A stretch of 64,000 nt of DNA from Ramlibacter ginsenosidimutans (GTDB lineage Bacteria; Pseudomonadota; Gammaproteobacteria; Burkholderiales; Burkholderiaceae_C): assembly GCF_042678185.1 (NCBI RefSeq), contig NZ_JBHUDQ010000001.1; one strand, 5' to 3'. Position 1 is the first letter of the stretch; each line of letters starts with the position of its first letter. Shown here piece by piece: positions 1-8,560 of this stretch. Below the pieces are notes generated by a model. The model did not search any database. It had not been told where the DNA came from and saw only the letters and a list, made by a program, of their open reading frames with translations. A program made the position numbers and the translations under genes.

Positions 1-1101
1 CTCGACGCCTTCGCGGCGCGAGGCGAGCATGGCGTACTCGAGGAGGCTGTGCACCTCTTCGGGCAAGGGCTCGTCGCGACCGAGATCGACGTCCGCGACC
101 GGCGTGACCAGGCGGCGCAGCCTCATCCGGTTCTCGGTCAGTGTCCCGGTCTTGTCCACGCACAACATCGTCGCGCCGCCGAGTGCCTCGATGACGGCGG
201 GCCGGCGCGCGAGCACCTTCACGCGCGCGAGCCGCCAGGCACCGAGCGCCAGGAAGACGGACAAGGCCATCGGGAATTCCTCCGGCAGCATCGACATCGC
301 GGCGGCGATGCCCGACAGCAAGCCCTGCAGCCAGCTGCCGCGTGCGAGCCCGTACCAGACCACCAGCAGGCCGCTGAGTGCGATCGCGCCGAAGCCCAGC
401 CAGGCCACGAGCCGCTTGAGGTGCAGCTGCAAGGGTGTGGGCGACGCTGCGATGGAGGCGAGCGAGCCACCGATGGCGCCCGTACGCGTGCGGGACCCCG
501 TTGCGAACACCTCCGCGGTGCCGTGACCGCCGACCACGAGCGTGCCGGCGAAGACGAAGGGCAGGTCCTCTCCCCCTGGAAGCGCCGACGCCGTGTCGAG
601 CGCGCCGGCGGCGGCGACCTTGCGCACGGGCACGGATTCGCCCGTCAGCAGCGACTCGTCGACGGAGAGCTGCGTGCTCTCCCGCACGACCGCGTCCGCG
701 GCGACACGCTCTCCTTCCCCGATGACGACGAGGTCGCCGGGGACGAGGTCGCGCGCCGCAATGCGTTGGACGCGGCCGTCGCGAATCACGCGCGCATGCG
801 GCGCCGCGAGTGCGCGCAGCGCGTCCAGCGCTTTCTCGCTGCGCCGTTCCTGGTAGACGACCAATCCGACGGTGACTCCCGCGAAGGCCGCGAGCAGGAT
901 GCCCTCCCCGATGTCGCCGATCGCCAGGTACACGACGGCGGCCGCGACGAGCAGCACGAACATCGGTTCGGCCGCCACGCCACGCAGCGTGCGCAGCCAG
1001 CCTGATCCTTCGGCGGCCTCGATTTCGTTGGGCCCGAAACGCGCGAGGCGCTCTTCCGCTTCGCGCGTCTCCAGGCCGGGGAGCGGCAAAGCGGAGTCCA
1101 T
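1..1101 (-). CDS. Cation-transporting P-type ATPase, N-terminal 367 residues (3' end outside window)
   Basis: The minus-strand frame is open from an ATG at 1101 to the left edge, so the gene is cut by the window. Residues 1-30 look like a cation ATPase N-terminal domain (RFGPNEI at 21-27). Hydrophobic pairs lie near 47-84 and 232-290. The actuator motif LTGES is at 152-156, the membrane motif LPEEFPMAL at 272-280 and the phosphorylation motif DKTGTLT at 316-322. There is no N-terminal heavy-metal (CxxC) domain, and PEEFP stands where heavy-metal pumps have CPx, so a P2-type cation pump is more likely than a copper or zinc exporter. The ion cannot be named because the later membrane helices are missing. 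The gene lies downstream of a repeat-filled gap and appears to be its own transcription unit. Confidence 0.9.
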   Translation of the reverse strand, partial: MDSALPLPGLETREAEERLARFGPNEIEAAEGSGWLRTLRGVAAEPMFVLLVAAAVVYLAIGDIGEGILLAAFAGVTVGLVVYQERRSEKALDALRALAAPHARVIRDGRVQRIAARDLVPGDLVVIGEGERVAADAVVRESTQLSVDESLLTGESVPVRKVAAAGALDTASALPGGEDLPFVFAGTLVVGGHGTAEVFATGSRTRTGAIGGSLASIAASPTPLQLHLKRLVAWLGFGAIALSGLLVVWYGLARGSWLQGLLSGIAAAMSMLPEEFPMALSVFLALGAWRLARVKVLARRPAVIEALGGATMLCVDKTGTLTENRMRLRRLVTPVADVDLGRDEPLPEEVHSLLEYAMLASRREGVE

Positions 1102-1198
1102 GCGCGATCTTAGGCACGTGAACGGATTGGCCGACCCTGGGCGGACGGGGCGATTGATCTCGATCAGTCCGCGCGCGATCCATCCCCGGAACGGAAGC

Positions 1199-1284
1199 GT
1201 AGGCTGGTGGTGAGCCGCAGGCGAACCCCAGCTCGCTGCGCTACGCTGGATCGCTGGGGTTCGCGGTGCTCACCGCCAGCCTAC
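1199..1284. repeat. REP-like inverted repeat (GTAGGCTGG family), copy 1
   Basis: A left arm at 1199-1233 (GTAGGCTGGTGG...CCCCAGCT) is followed after about 20 nt by its near-reverse complement at 1253-1284 (GCTGGGGTTCGC...AGCCTAC), which would form a long hairpin. The same unit recurs at 45542-45627 and three times in 52229-52404, always between genes. Confidence 0.85.
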
Positions 1285-1337
1285 GAGCGCCCGTCGCGGC
1301 GGCCCGTCTTCTTCCCCGCAGGGGCCACACTGTCCAT

Positions 1338-1617
1338 CGTCGCGGCAGGCGGCGTGCGGTGCAGGCCCGCATCAGGCGCATCGCCTGGAAGCCGGTCCGG
1401 GCGGCGGAGCGCGGCTACGAGAGCGCAGCGTATCGAGCCGCGCGTACGTTTCATGCTACCGCGGCACTTGTTTGAGCAGAGAGTTTGACTGCGCGCAGGC
1501 AAACTCTCTGCGAGTTGTGCCGCGCGACGCCGCCCGGACCGGCTTCCAGGGGAGTCGGCGCGCGCAGCCGCCGACCGATGCCCAGCGGGCCTGCACCGCA
1601 CGCCGCCTGCCGCGACG
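1338..1617. repeat. 280-bp interrupted palindrome
   Basis: Three nested pairs of perfect inverted arms share a centre near 1494 or slightly left of it. The outer pair is 33 bp (1338-1370 with 1585-1617), the middle pair 23 bp (1384-1406 with 1528-1550) and the inner pair 12 bp (1476-1487 with 1500-1511, loop 12 nt). The outer arm sequence is also part of the composite repeat at 45688-45717. No gene is evident inside. Together with the REP-like unit and the TTCCCCGCAGGGGCC motif at 1312-1326 it fills most of the 580-bp gap between the ATPase and RND genes. Confidence 0.85.
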
Positions 1618-1682
1618 GCCACCGGCCTCCGCAGCGCGCACCTCACCGAGCTCCTCTCGGGCCCCCTGTTGCCGCGGATGCC

Positions 1683-4118
1683 TCACACCGCCGGCGTCGC
1701 TGCGGCTGGCAGCGCCCCCTCTTCCGCGGGCACCGGCTTGCGCAGCAGCACCCAGGACAGCGCCGGGATCAGCACCACCGCCCCTATCATGTTCCACAGG
1801 AACATGAAGGCGAGCAGGATGCCCATGTCCGCCTGGAACTTGATGGGCGAGAAGGCCCACGTGACCACGCCGACGGCGAGCGTGACACCGACCAGCACCA
1901 CGACGCGGCCCGTGAACTCCAGCGCGCGCTTGTAGGCCGCGGCCAGCGACAGGCCCAGGCGCTGCTGCGCGAGCTGCACCGACAGCAGGTACAGCGCGTA
2001 GTCCACGCCGATGCCCACGCCGAGGGCGATCACCGGCAGCGTAGCCACCTTCACGCCGATGCCCAGCGCCACCATCAGCGCCTCGCACAGCACGGACGTG
2101 ATCACCAGCGGCACGACCGCGACCACGACCGCTCTCCAGCTGCGGAAGGTGATGAAGCACAGCAGCGTGACCGCGCCGTACACCAGCAGCAGCATCTCGT
2201 CCCAGGCCTTGCGCACCACGATGTTGGTGGCGGCCTCGATGCCGGCGCTGCCGGCGGCCAGCAGGAAGGCGCGGTCCTGCGTGGAATGCGCCTTGGCGAA
2301 CTGGTCGGCCACGGCGACGACGCGGTCCAGCGTCTCGGCCCGGTGGTCGGACAGGTACGCGATCACCGGCATCACCGAGCAGTCGGTGTTGAACAGGTCG
2401 GGGTTGTTCACGCTCGCCTGCTGCGCGCCGTAGTTCAGCACGTCCTGGTTGCGCGCGATGGTGAGCCACTTGGGGCTGCCCTCGTTGCTGCCCGCCGTGA
2501 TCTGGCGCACCGCATTCGTCAGGGCCACGGTGGTCTGCACGCCCGGCACCTGCTGCAGGTCCCACGCGAGGCGGTCCGCCTCGACCAGCGTTGCGTACTG
2601 CAGGCACCCTTCCCTGGGCGTCTTCACGATCACCGCGAACGTGTCGCTCGACAGGCTGTAGTGCGCCGTGATGTACGCGTTGTCGCGGTTGTAGCGCGAG
2701 TCGGCGCGCAGCTCGGGGGCGCCCGGGTCGAGGTCGCCGATCTTCAGGTGCGTGCTGGCGATGTAGCCGACGACCGTGAGCACGCCGGCGACGGCGAGTG
2801 CGGACAGGGCCCAGCGCGGACGCACGAACTGCTCGATCACGACGAACAGCTTGTGCAGCGCGCCGCCGTCCTCGGTCTGCAGGCTGCGCTGCGCCGCCTT
2901 CGGGGTCACGCCCACGTACGACAGCAGCACCGGCAGCAGGATCAGGTTCGTGAAGATCAGCACGGCGACGCCCATGGAAGCCGCAAGGGCGAGTTCACGG
3001 ATCACCGGGATGTCGATCACCATCAGCACGCCGAAGCCCACGGCATCGGCCAGCAGCGCGGTGAGGCCCGCGAGGAACAGCCGGCGGAAGGTGAAGCGGG
3101 CGGCGACCAGCTTCTCGGCGCCGCGCCCGATGTCCTGCATGATGCCGTTCATCTTCTGCGCACCATGGCTCACGCCGATGGCGAACACGAGGAAGGGCAC
3201 GAGGATCGAGTACGGGTCCAGCTCGAAGCCGAACAGGGCCACCAGCCCGAGCTGCCACACCACCGCGGCGAGCGAGCACGCAATCACCAGCAGCGTGCTG
3301 CGCACGCAGTGGGTGTACGCGTAGATGATGCCGGCGGCGATCAGCGCGGCCAGCACGAAGTACAGCGACACCTGCACGAGGCCGTCGATCAGGTCGCCCA
3401 CCAGCTTGGCGAAGCCCGTGACATGCAGGCGCACCGGCGCCTGCTCGCCCATGGCGTCGTACCGCGCGCGGATCTGCTCGAGGGCATGCGAGAGCGCGCG
3501 GTAGTCCAGGCGCTGGCCCGCCACCGGGTCCTGGTCCAGCAGCGGCAGCACGATCATGCTGGAGCGGAAGTCCTCGCCCACGAGGTTGCCGACCAGGTTG
3601 GCGCGCGCGATGTTCGCGCGCAGCTGCGCGGTCGAAGCGGGCGAACCGTCGAAGTTGTCCGGCATCACCGGGCCGCCACGGAAACCCTCTTCGGTCACCT
3701 CGGTCCAGCGTACGCCCGGCGCCCACAGCGACTTCATCCACGCGCGGTCCACGCCGGGCGTGAGGAACAGCTCGTCGTGGATCTTCTTCAGCGCCTCCTG
3801 GTAACTCGCGTCGTAGATCGTGCCCTTGGGGTTCTCCACCACGATGCGCAGCGAATTGCCCAGGCCGCGCAGCTCGGTCCGGTTCTCCAGGTAGTTCTGG
3901 ATGTAGGGGTGCCCGCGCGGGATCATCTTGTCGAAGCTCGCGTTCAGGCCCAGCCGCATGGCGGCGAGCACGGCGAACACGATCGTGAGCGCCAGGCACA
4001 CCACGAGAACCACGCGCCGGTTGTTGAAGACCATCCGCTCCAGGCGCGAGCCGGAAGCGGGATCGAAGGCCGCGGCGCCCGCAGGCAACACGTCCTCCGT
4101 GGAAACGGATGAATGCAT
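1683..4118 (-). CDS. RND superfamily (MMPL-type) transporter permease
   Basis: This 811-residue protein starts at the ATG at 4118, preceded by AGGAG. It has a hydrophobic segment near residues 35-55, a large periplasmic domain with PRGHPYIQN, then a block of five helices (residues ~250-400). A second periplasmic domain and a second helix block follow, near the C-terminus (LPVIALGVGIGVDYALYLL). This two-half layout is that of RND/MMPL exporters, but it is shorter than the ~1030 residues of multidrug AcrB types. It is the last gene of the DUF1302-DUF1329-YCF48-RND set (gap of 23 nt to the preceding gene), a combination conserved in many proteobacteria and suspected of moving hydrophobic substrates or lipids to the outer membrane. 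The substrate is unknown. No membrane-fusion protein or TolC-like gene accompanies it. Confidence 0.9.
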   Translation of the reverse strand: MHSSVSTEDVLPAGAAAFDPASGSRLERMVFNNRRVVLVVCLALTIVFAVLAAMRLGLNASFDKMIPRGHPYIQNYLENRTELRGLGNSLRIVVENPKGTIYDASYQEALKKIHDELFLTPGVDRAWMKSLWAPGVRWTEVTEEGFRGGPVMPDNFDGSPASTAQLRANIARANLVGNLVGEDFRSSMIVLPLLDQDPVAGQRLDYRALSHALEQIRARYDAMGEQAPVRLHVTGFAKLVGDLIDGLVQVSLYFVLAALIAAGIIYAYTHCVRSTLLVIACSLAAVVWQLGLVALFGFELDPYSILVPFLVFAIGVSHGAQKMNGIMQDIGRGAEKLVAARFTFRRLFLAGLTALLADAVGFGVLMVIDIPVIRELALAASMGVAVLIFTNLILLPVLLSYVGVTPKAAQRSLQTEDGGALHKLFVVIEQFVRPRWALSALAVAGVLTVVGYIASTHLKIGDLDPGAPELRADSRYNRDNAYITAHYSLSSDTFAVIVKTPREGCLQYATLVEADRLAWDLQQVPGVQTTVALTNAVRQITAGSNEGSPKWLTIARNQDVLNYGAQQASVNNPDLFNTDCSVMPVIAYLSDHRAETLDRVVAVADQFAKAHSTQDRAFLLAAGSAGIEAATNIVVRKAWDEMLLLVYGAVTLLCFITFRSWRAVVVAVVPLVITSVLCEALMVALGIGVKVATLPVIALGVGIGVDYALYLLSVQLAQQRLGLSLAAAYKRALEFTGRVVVLVGVTLAVGVVTWAFSPIKFQADMGILLAFMFLWNMIGAVVLIPALSWVLLRKPVPAEEGALPAAATPAV

Positions 4119-4141
4119 GGAGTTCTCCTGGAGGGGAGGCG

Positions 4142-5113
4142 TCAGGGCAGCGGCTGCGCCTGCACGCCGCGCGGGCCGGCGACCAGCACGCGACCGGAGC
4201 CGACGCCCAGCACTGCGGCGGCGGGAAAGGGTCGCTCGAGGGAAATGGGCGCGAAGGTCGCGCCCGCGTCGCTGCTGGCGAGCAGGTGCCCGGCCTGGCT
4301 GGCCAGCAGGATGCGGCCGCGGGCGTCCACGGTCGCGGCCGTGATGCCGACCTGCAGGTTCGTGGGGACGGCCTGCCAGCTCGCGCCGCCGTCCGTGCTG
4401 CGCAGCACGTTGCCGCGCAAGCCGTGCACGATCACGGCGTGCTCGTTGCCGGTCACGCCGAACAGCGTGCCCTGGTAAGGCAGCGGCACGGCCACGAAAC
4501 GGCTGCCGGCGCGATCGAGCTTCAGCAGCGTGCCCTGCTCGCCCGCGATCCACACCTGGCCTGCGATGCCACGCACCGAATAGAGGTGCAGCTTCTTCGG
4601 GTTCTCGCTGGCGGCCTGCAGCGACTGCCAGTGCGTGCCGCCGTCGCCCGTCTCCAGCAGCGTGCCGAACGCGCCCACCGCGTAGCCGTGATGTTCGTCC
4701 TGGAACCAGACGTCCAGCAGCGGCACGTCGGCGGAGTCGGGGCGGCCGTCCCGCTGGCGCGCCCAGGTCTTGCCCGCATCCGCCGTGTGCAGGATGACGC
4801 CATCGTGGCCGACGGCCCAGCCCTGCGTGGGCGTGGGGAAGGCCACGGCGACCAGGTCCGAGCTCACCGGCACCTGCGCCTGCTGCCAGTTCGCGCCGCG
4901 ATCGTCGGACCACAGGATGTGCCCGCGCTGGCCGACCGCGACGATGCGGTCGCCGGCGCTGGCAAGCCCGTTGAGGAGCCCGCGAGCCGCGAGCGGGCTG
5001 GCGAGGGCCGGCGAGTCGAGCACGTCGACCCAGCCCTGCACCGCGCCCGTGGCCGCCATGCCCGCCAGCGCAGTGCCGGCGGCCAAGGCCAGGAGGAACT
5101 GGCGCGCATTCAT
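4142..5113 (-). CDS. YCF48/BNR-type beta-propeller protein, exported
   Basis: A 323-residue protein with an N-terminal signal peptide (MNARQFLLALAAGTALAG). The rest is a series of repeats of the form GxxWxxxxxP and I(L)WSxDRGANW or LHTADAGKTW, characteristic of BNR/YCF48 propeller blades. YCF48 proteins in cyanobacteria and plants are photosystem II assembly factors; in proteobacteria the same fold is found next to RND permeases, where its role is not known. The start is the ATG at 5113 (GGAGC upstream); an in-frame upstream extension lacks a signal peptide at its N-terminus and was not used. It lies between DUF1329 (25-nt gap) and the RND permease (23-nt gap), so it is co-transcribed and probably acts in the periplasm with them. 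Confidence 0.85.
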   Translation of the reverse strand: MNARQFLLALAAGTALAGMAATGAVQGWVDVLDSPALASPLAARGLLNGLASAGDRIVAVGQRGHILWSDDRGANWQQAQVPVSSDLVAVAFPTPTQGWAVGHDGVILHTADAGKTWARQRDGRPDSADVPLLDVWFQDEHHGYAVGAFGTLLETGDGGTHWQSLQAASENPKKLHLYSVRGIAGQVWIAGEQGTLLKLDRAGSRFVAVPLPYQGTLFGVTGNEHAVIVHGLRGNVLRSTDGGASWQAVPTNLQVGITAATVDARGRILLASQAGHLLASSDAGATFAPISLERPFPAAAVLGVGSGRVLVAGPRGVQAQPLP

Positions 5114-5138
5114 CGCGGTAGCTCCGGGTGCAGTGGCG

Positions 5139-6488
5139 TCAGCGGATGCCGGCGCCGGCCAGGGCGTCGGCGGTCCACTCGCGCTCGGACAGGGCCTTGA
5201 CCTGGCGCATGCCACCGGTTTCGGCAATGAAGCCGGTCACGGAGTACACGCGCGAGACGAGGTCGTAGTGGCCGAACATGTCGCTGTAGGGCGCCGGCAC
5301 GTCGTAGCTGGGCGTCATGTAGGCGAAGCCGGTGCGCCACAGCTGGCCGCGCGCGTCGTACTCGTCGCTCGCGATCGCCGCCCAGGAGTCCTCGTCCAGG
5401 TAGAAGGTGCGCTTGCTGTAGACATGGCGCTTGCCCTGCTTGAGCGTCGCGTCGACGACCCACACGCGGTGCAGTTCCCAGCGCACGAGGTCCGGGTTCA
5501 GGTGGTTGGGCTTGAGCAGGTCGTCCTGCCGGGAGCCGTACACCGCCTTGTAGTCGTTGTAGGGAACGAACATCTCCTTCTTGCCCGCGAGCTTGAAGTC
5601 GTAGCGGTCCATGGAACCGTTGAAGATGAAGGTGTCGTCGAAGGTCGTCGCGCCGGCCGTGCCGGGGTTGGGCGTGTCGAACGAGAGGTCGGGCGCGACC
5701 TTCACGCGGCGCTGGCCGGGCAGGTAGCTCCAGGCGTGGCGGTCCTTGGTGCCGATGTCGAGCGGGTCGACGATCAGCAGGGCCTCGCCGGCGCGGCGCG
5801 CGGGCGCCGTGTACGTGAGCTTCAGGCGCCAGTACGTCTCGGCATCCGCCTTCGCGTTGTCCCAGAAGGGATACTCCTGCACGCTCTGGCCTTCGGTGGC
5901 GAGAGCGACGTGGCCGTTCGCGTCCACGTTGAGGTTGCGGTACCTGGACTCGTACGCCGGCCCATTGAAGCGCACCAGGTGGTTCCACATCGCTTCATTG
6001 CCCGTCTTCGGGATCGGGAACGGGAAGCCGGCATGGGCACCTTCCATCGACAGGCCGTTGTTGGTCGTCCTGGCGCGGGTCGCGTTCTTCCCGGTGTTGT
6101 CGGTGACGTACTTCGGGAAGGCGACGCTGCGGTGGGTGGGGTACACGTCGATGCGGAAGCTCGGGAACTTCTGCATCAGCGCCTTCGTGCCTTCGGTGAG
6201 CTTGTCGCCGAACTGCGCCATGTTCTTTGCGTCGACCGACAGCCTGGGCTTGTCCGCCGCGAACGGGTCGGGCCGCAGGCCGTCTCCGGCCTTGAAGCCC
6301 GCGGGCGGCGTGGTCAGCCCGCCGCTGTAGGCGGGGATGCTGCCGTCCTTGTTGCCGGCCTTCTCGGCGCCGACGGGCGTGAGGGTGGTGCCCAGGGCCT
6401 GGGCTTCCTCGGGGGTGACTGCGGCGTGCGCAGCGAGCGTGCCGATCGCTGCGAGCACCGACAGGGCGATGCGATGGGGAAACTGCAT
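5139..6488 (-). CDS. DUF1329 family exported protein
   Basis: A 449-residue protein with a clear signal peptide (MQFPHRIALSVLAAIGTLAAHA, cleaved near residue 22). The mature part starts VTPEEAQALGTTLTPVGAEK, the characteristic DUF1329 opening, and contains motifs such as PAYSGGL, EGTKALMQKFP and WSYLPGQRRVK. DUF1329 proteins are predicted to have a LolB/LolA-like fold that could bind lipids in the periplasm; that role is inferred from fold, not shown here. The gene is 11 nt downstream of the DUF1302 gene and 25 nt upstream of the YCF48-like gene, within one operon. The ATG at 6488 is chosen because it opens the signal peptide and has a GGAGA ribosome-binding site. Confidence 0.9.
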   Translation of the reverse strand: MQFPHRIALSVLAAIGTLAAHAAVTPEEAQALGTTLTPVGAEKAGNKDGSIPAYSGGLTTPPAGFKAGDGLRPDPFAADKPRLSVDAKNMAQFGDKLTEGTKALMQKFPSFRIDVYPTHRSVAFPKYVTDNTGKNATRARTTNNGLSMEGAHAGFPFPIPKTGNEAMWNHLVRFNGPAYESRYRNLNVDANGHVALATEGQSVQEYPFWDNAKADAETYWRLKLTYTAPARRAGEALLIVDPLDIGTKDRHAWSYLPGQRRVKVAPDLSFDTPNPGTAGATTFDDTFIFNGSMDRYDFKLAGKKEMFVPYNDYKAVYGSRQDDLLKPNHLNPDLVRWELHRVWVVDATLKQGKRHVYSKRTFYLDEDSWAAIASDEYDARGQLWRTGFAYMTPSYDVPAPYSDMFGHYDLVSRVYSVTGFIAETGGMRQVKALSEREWTADALAGAGIR

Positions 6489-6499
6489 GATGTTCTCCG

Positions 6500-8197
6500 T
6501 TAGAACGTGGTCTTGAAGGTGAGGCTGACGAAGCCCCGGTCCTTCAGGAAGGTGGTCAGGCCGTTGGTGGACGTGACGGCGGTGCCGTTGTCCTTGTAGC
6601 GACCGACGTAGTCGATGTACTTGAGGTCGAAGCGGTACTTCTGCTGCACGTCGGCCGACAGGCCGACGCTGTAGTTGCCCAGCCCCTGGTTGCCGCCGAA
6701 GGTGACGGCGGAGTTGCCGTGCAGGCCCACCGCGTAAGTGATGGGCGCGGAGAGGTCCACGCCGGGGACCACCTGGTACCAGGTCGGCGTGAAGATGACG
6801 CTGGTGCCGACGTAGTCCTTCGTCGTGCAGCCGTCCCACTTGTCCTTGCCCTTGCAGGGCGCGAAGCCCTCGGCGTTGAACAGGTTGGCGCCGCTGCGGA
6901 CCTTGGACCATTCGGACCATTGCAGTTCGGCCGCCCACACGGCGGCGTCGAACACTGCCGTCCTGGCGAAGGTGCCGGTGACGTTCGCCAGCGCGTGCCA
7001 GGTGTCGCCGCGCGGACCCTTGGTGTCGCCGGAGGCGGGCAGGCCCGGAGCCGCGCCCAGCACCTGCGCGTTCAGCGGCGTGTTGCGGCGGGTGGAGATT
7101 TCCGAGCCGAAGCTGAGGCCCGCGATGTTCTTCGCGAAGCTCACGCCGTACAGGTCGATGCCGTCGGCATAGATCATGTTGTACTGGCTGGTATTGGCCG
7201 CGCCGATGCGCGTGAGCAGCACCTGCGGCAGCTTGTCGGCGAAGCGGCGGTAGTAGAAGCCCACCGTGCCGCCGTCCAGCGGCTTCGGGCTCCAGCGCGC
7301 GGACAGGCCGAACTCGCCGTGCTGCGAGGGCTCGGACGGGTCGCCGCGCAAGGCGAAGCCGGCGCCGGCGGACAGGAACTGGCGGTCCGGGCCATTGAAG
7401 ACGAAGTCGACCGGGCCGAGGTAGGTGCCGCCTTCCGGATAGCGCGTCGATTCCCATTGCAGCAGGTACTGGCCGGCCACGGACAGCGTGTCGGTGAGCT
7501 GGGCCTGGCCGGAGACCTGGTTCAGCGGCCGGAACAGCTCCTTCGCCTCCACGCCCGGCGTGGCGAAGCCCTTCTGCAGGTCCAGCGAGTTCTGCGCGTA
7601 CGCGATCGAGTGCATGTGGCCGCCGAGGAACAGCGACTCACCCCAGTAGAGGGAGTGGCGGCCGGCCTTGAGCTGCACCGGCACGTTGCCGACGTCGAAG
7701 CCGGTGAACGCGAACGCGTCCAGGATTTCGCCGGACGGGCCGTGGTACAGGCGCTTCACCAACGGGCTGTACTCGTGGTTCACGTAGCTGGGAATCGCGT
7801 TGAGCGGCGCGTTGGGGTTGCTCTTGCTGCTGCCGCCGTAGGCATCGTCGAACCAGCCGGCGGCGCTCAGGCGGAAGCCATGCTGCTTGCGCCACACCAC
7901 GTCGAGCTCGGAGAGCAGGTCCAGGCGCTTGGCCACGGCGTCGCCCTTGTCGAAGCTGTAGTCGCCCTCGTCGGCGAGCACCGAGTTCCCGATCTTGCTG
8001 TCCCGGCTCTCGGTGCGGACGGCGAAGTTGTAGCGGACCGTGTTGTCCCAGCGCACCGCCAGGTCCGGGTTGCCGGTGTCGATCTCGAAGGCACGGGCAT
8101 TGCCGAAGCAGGCCAGCAGCACGCCCGTGGCGACGGCGGTGAGGGCGGCGCCTCCGCGCGGTGCACGCGCCTGCGGCGCGGAATGGGATCGGTTCAC
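6500..8197 (-). CDS. DUF1302 family outer-membrane beta-barrel protein
   Basis: A 565-residue protein that starts at a GTG (8197) behind a strong GAGGAGAAAGA site. Residues ~15-38 form a signal peptide ending near NARA, followed by the DUF1302 opening FEIDTGNPDLAVRWDNTVRY. The rest alternates short amphipathic strands and ends with phenylalanine (VSLTFKTTF), the usual C-terminal signature of an outer-membrane barrel. It is the first gene of the four-gene operon and probably supplies the outer-membrane channel for whatever the RND permease and DUF1329 protein carry; that pathway is inference. The upstream gap holds a perfect 12-bp palindrome at 8327-8338 that could be an operator. Confidence 0.9.
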   Translation of the reverse strand: MNRSHSAPQARAPRGGAALTAVATGVLLACFGNARAFEIDTGNPDLAVRWDNTVRYNFAVRTESRDSKIGNSVLADEGDYSFDKGDAVAKRLDLLSELDVVWRKQHGFRLSAAGWFDDAYGGSSKSNPNAPLNAIPSYVNHEYSPLVKRLYHGPSGEILDAFAFTGFDVGNVPVQLKAGRHSLYWGESLFLGGHMHSIAYAQNSLDLQKGFATPGVEAKELFRPLNQVSGQAQLTDTLSVAGQYLLQWESTRYPEGGTYLGPVDFVFNGPDRQFLSAGAGFALRGDPSEPSQHGEFGLSARWSPKPLDGGTVGFYYRRFADKLPQVLLTRIGAANTSQYNMIYADGIDLYGVSFAKNIAGLSFGSEISTRRNTPLNAQVLGAAPGLPASGDTKGPRGDTWHALANVTGTFARTAVFDAAVWAAELQWSEWSKVRSGANLFNAEGFAPCKGKDKWDGCTTKDYVGTSVIFTPTWYQVVPGVDLSAPITYAVGLHGNSAVTFGGNQGLGNYSVGLSADVQQKYRFDLKYIDYVGRYKDNGTAVTSTNGLTTFLKDRGFVSLTFKTTF

Positions 8198-8326
8198 TCT
8201 TTCTCCTCGAGGTGATTGGATTTGGAATGCCGGCGACGCAGGTCACCGATGCGGGATGCACGGGACGCATTCTTGAAAGACAAGCCTCCTGGAGCCCCCC
8301 TCTTGTTTGGGGGTGGGGGCATTCGC

Positions 8327-8338
8327 AACCCTAGGGTT
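8327..8338. promoter_or_regulatory. Perfect 12-bp palindrome upstream of the DUF1302 operon
   Basis: AACCCTAGGGTT reads the same on both strands and lies about 130 nt upstream of the DUF1302 start. It could be an operator. A second candidate is the C-run/G-run hairpin at 8295-8313, which might instead terminate transcription arriving from the GH51 gene. Neither has a tested function. Confidence 0.35.
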
Positions 8339-8417
8339 TCACCGGAGCGCGGGCCCGGAACGCGTGCACGCGCGAGCCGCCGCTAGCGGGGTGCTATGGA
8401 CAACCAACAACGAACAA

Positions 8418-8540
8418 CCAACAACCGGACGCAGAGGACGCAAAAGTTGCGCAGAAGGCGCAGAAGAAAACCTTTGAAGTCTTCCTTGAACCTTTTGCGT
8501 CCTCTGCGAAACCTCTGCGCCCTCTGCGTCCGGTTGTTGG
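8418..8540. repeat. Inverted CTCTGCGTCC-type intergenic repeat, copy 1
   Basis: A perfect 19-bp inverted repeat (8418-8436 with 8522-8540, CCAACAACCGGACGCAGAG) encloses further imperfect copies of TTGCGTCCTCTGCG. A related array lies at 49765-49864. It occupies the downstream side of the 363-bp gap 8198-8560, which otherwise holds only the operator candidates above. Similar repeats are common in Burkholderiales genomes; their function is unknown. Confidence 0.8.
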
Positions 8541-8560
8541 ATTGAAAGGCTCGCCAGCCT

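Noticed and set aside
1102..1682. Insertion sequence remnant
   Set aside because: Inverted arms are present but there is no transposase frame, no target duplication I can see, and the modules match intergenic repeats elsewhere.
1485..4112. Long plus-strand open frame opposite the RND gene
   Set aside because: High-GC antisense frame rich in His, Arg and Gln, without homologous motifs; the minus-strand RND protein has clear transporter features and a good ribosome-binding site.
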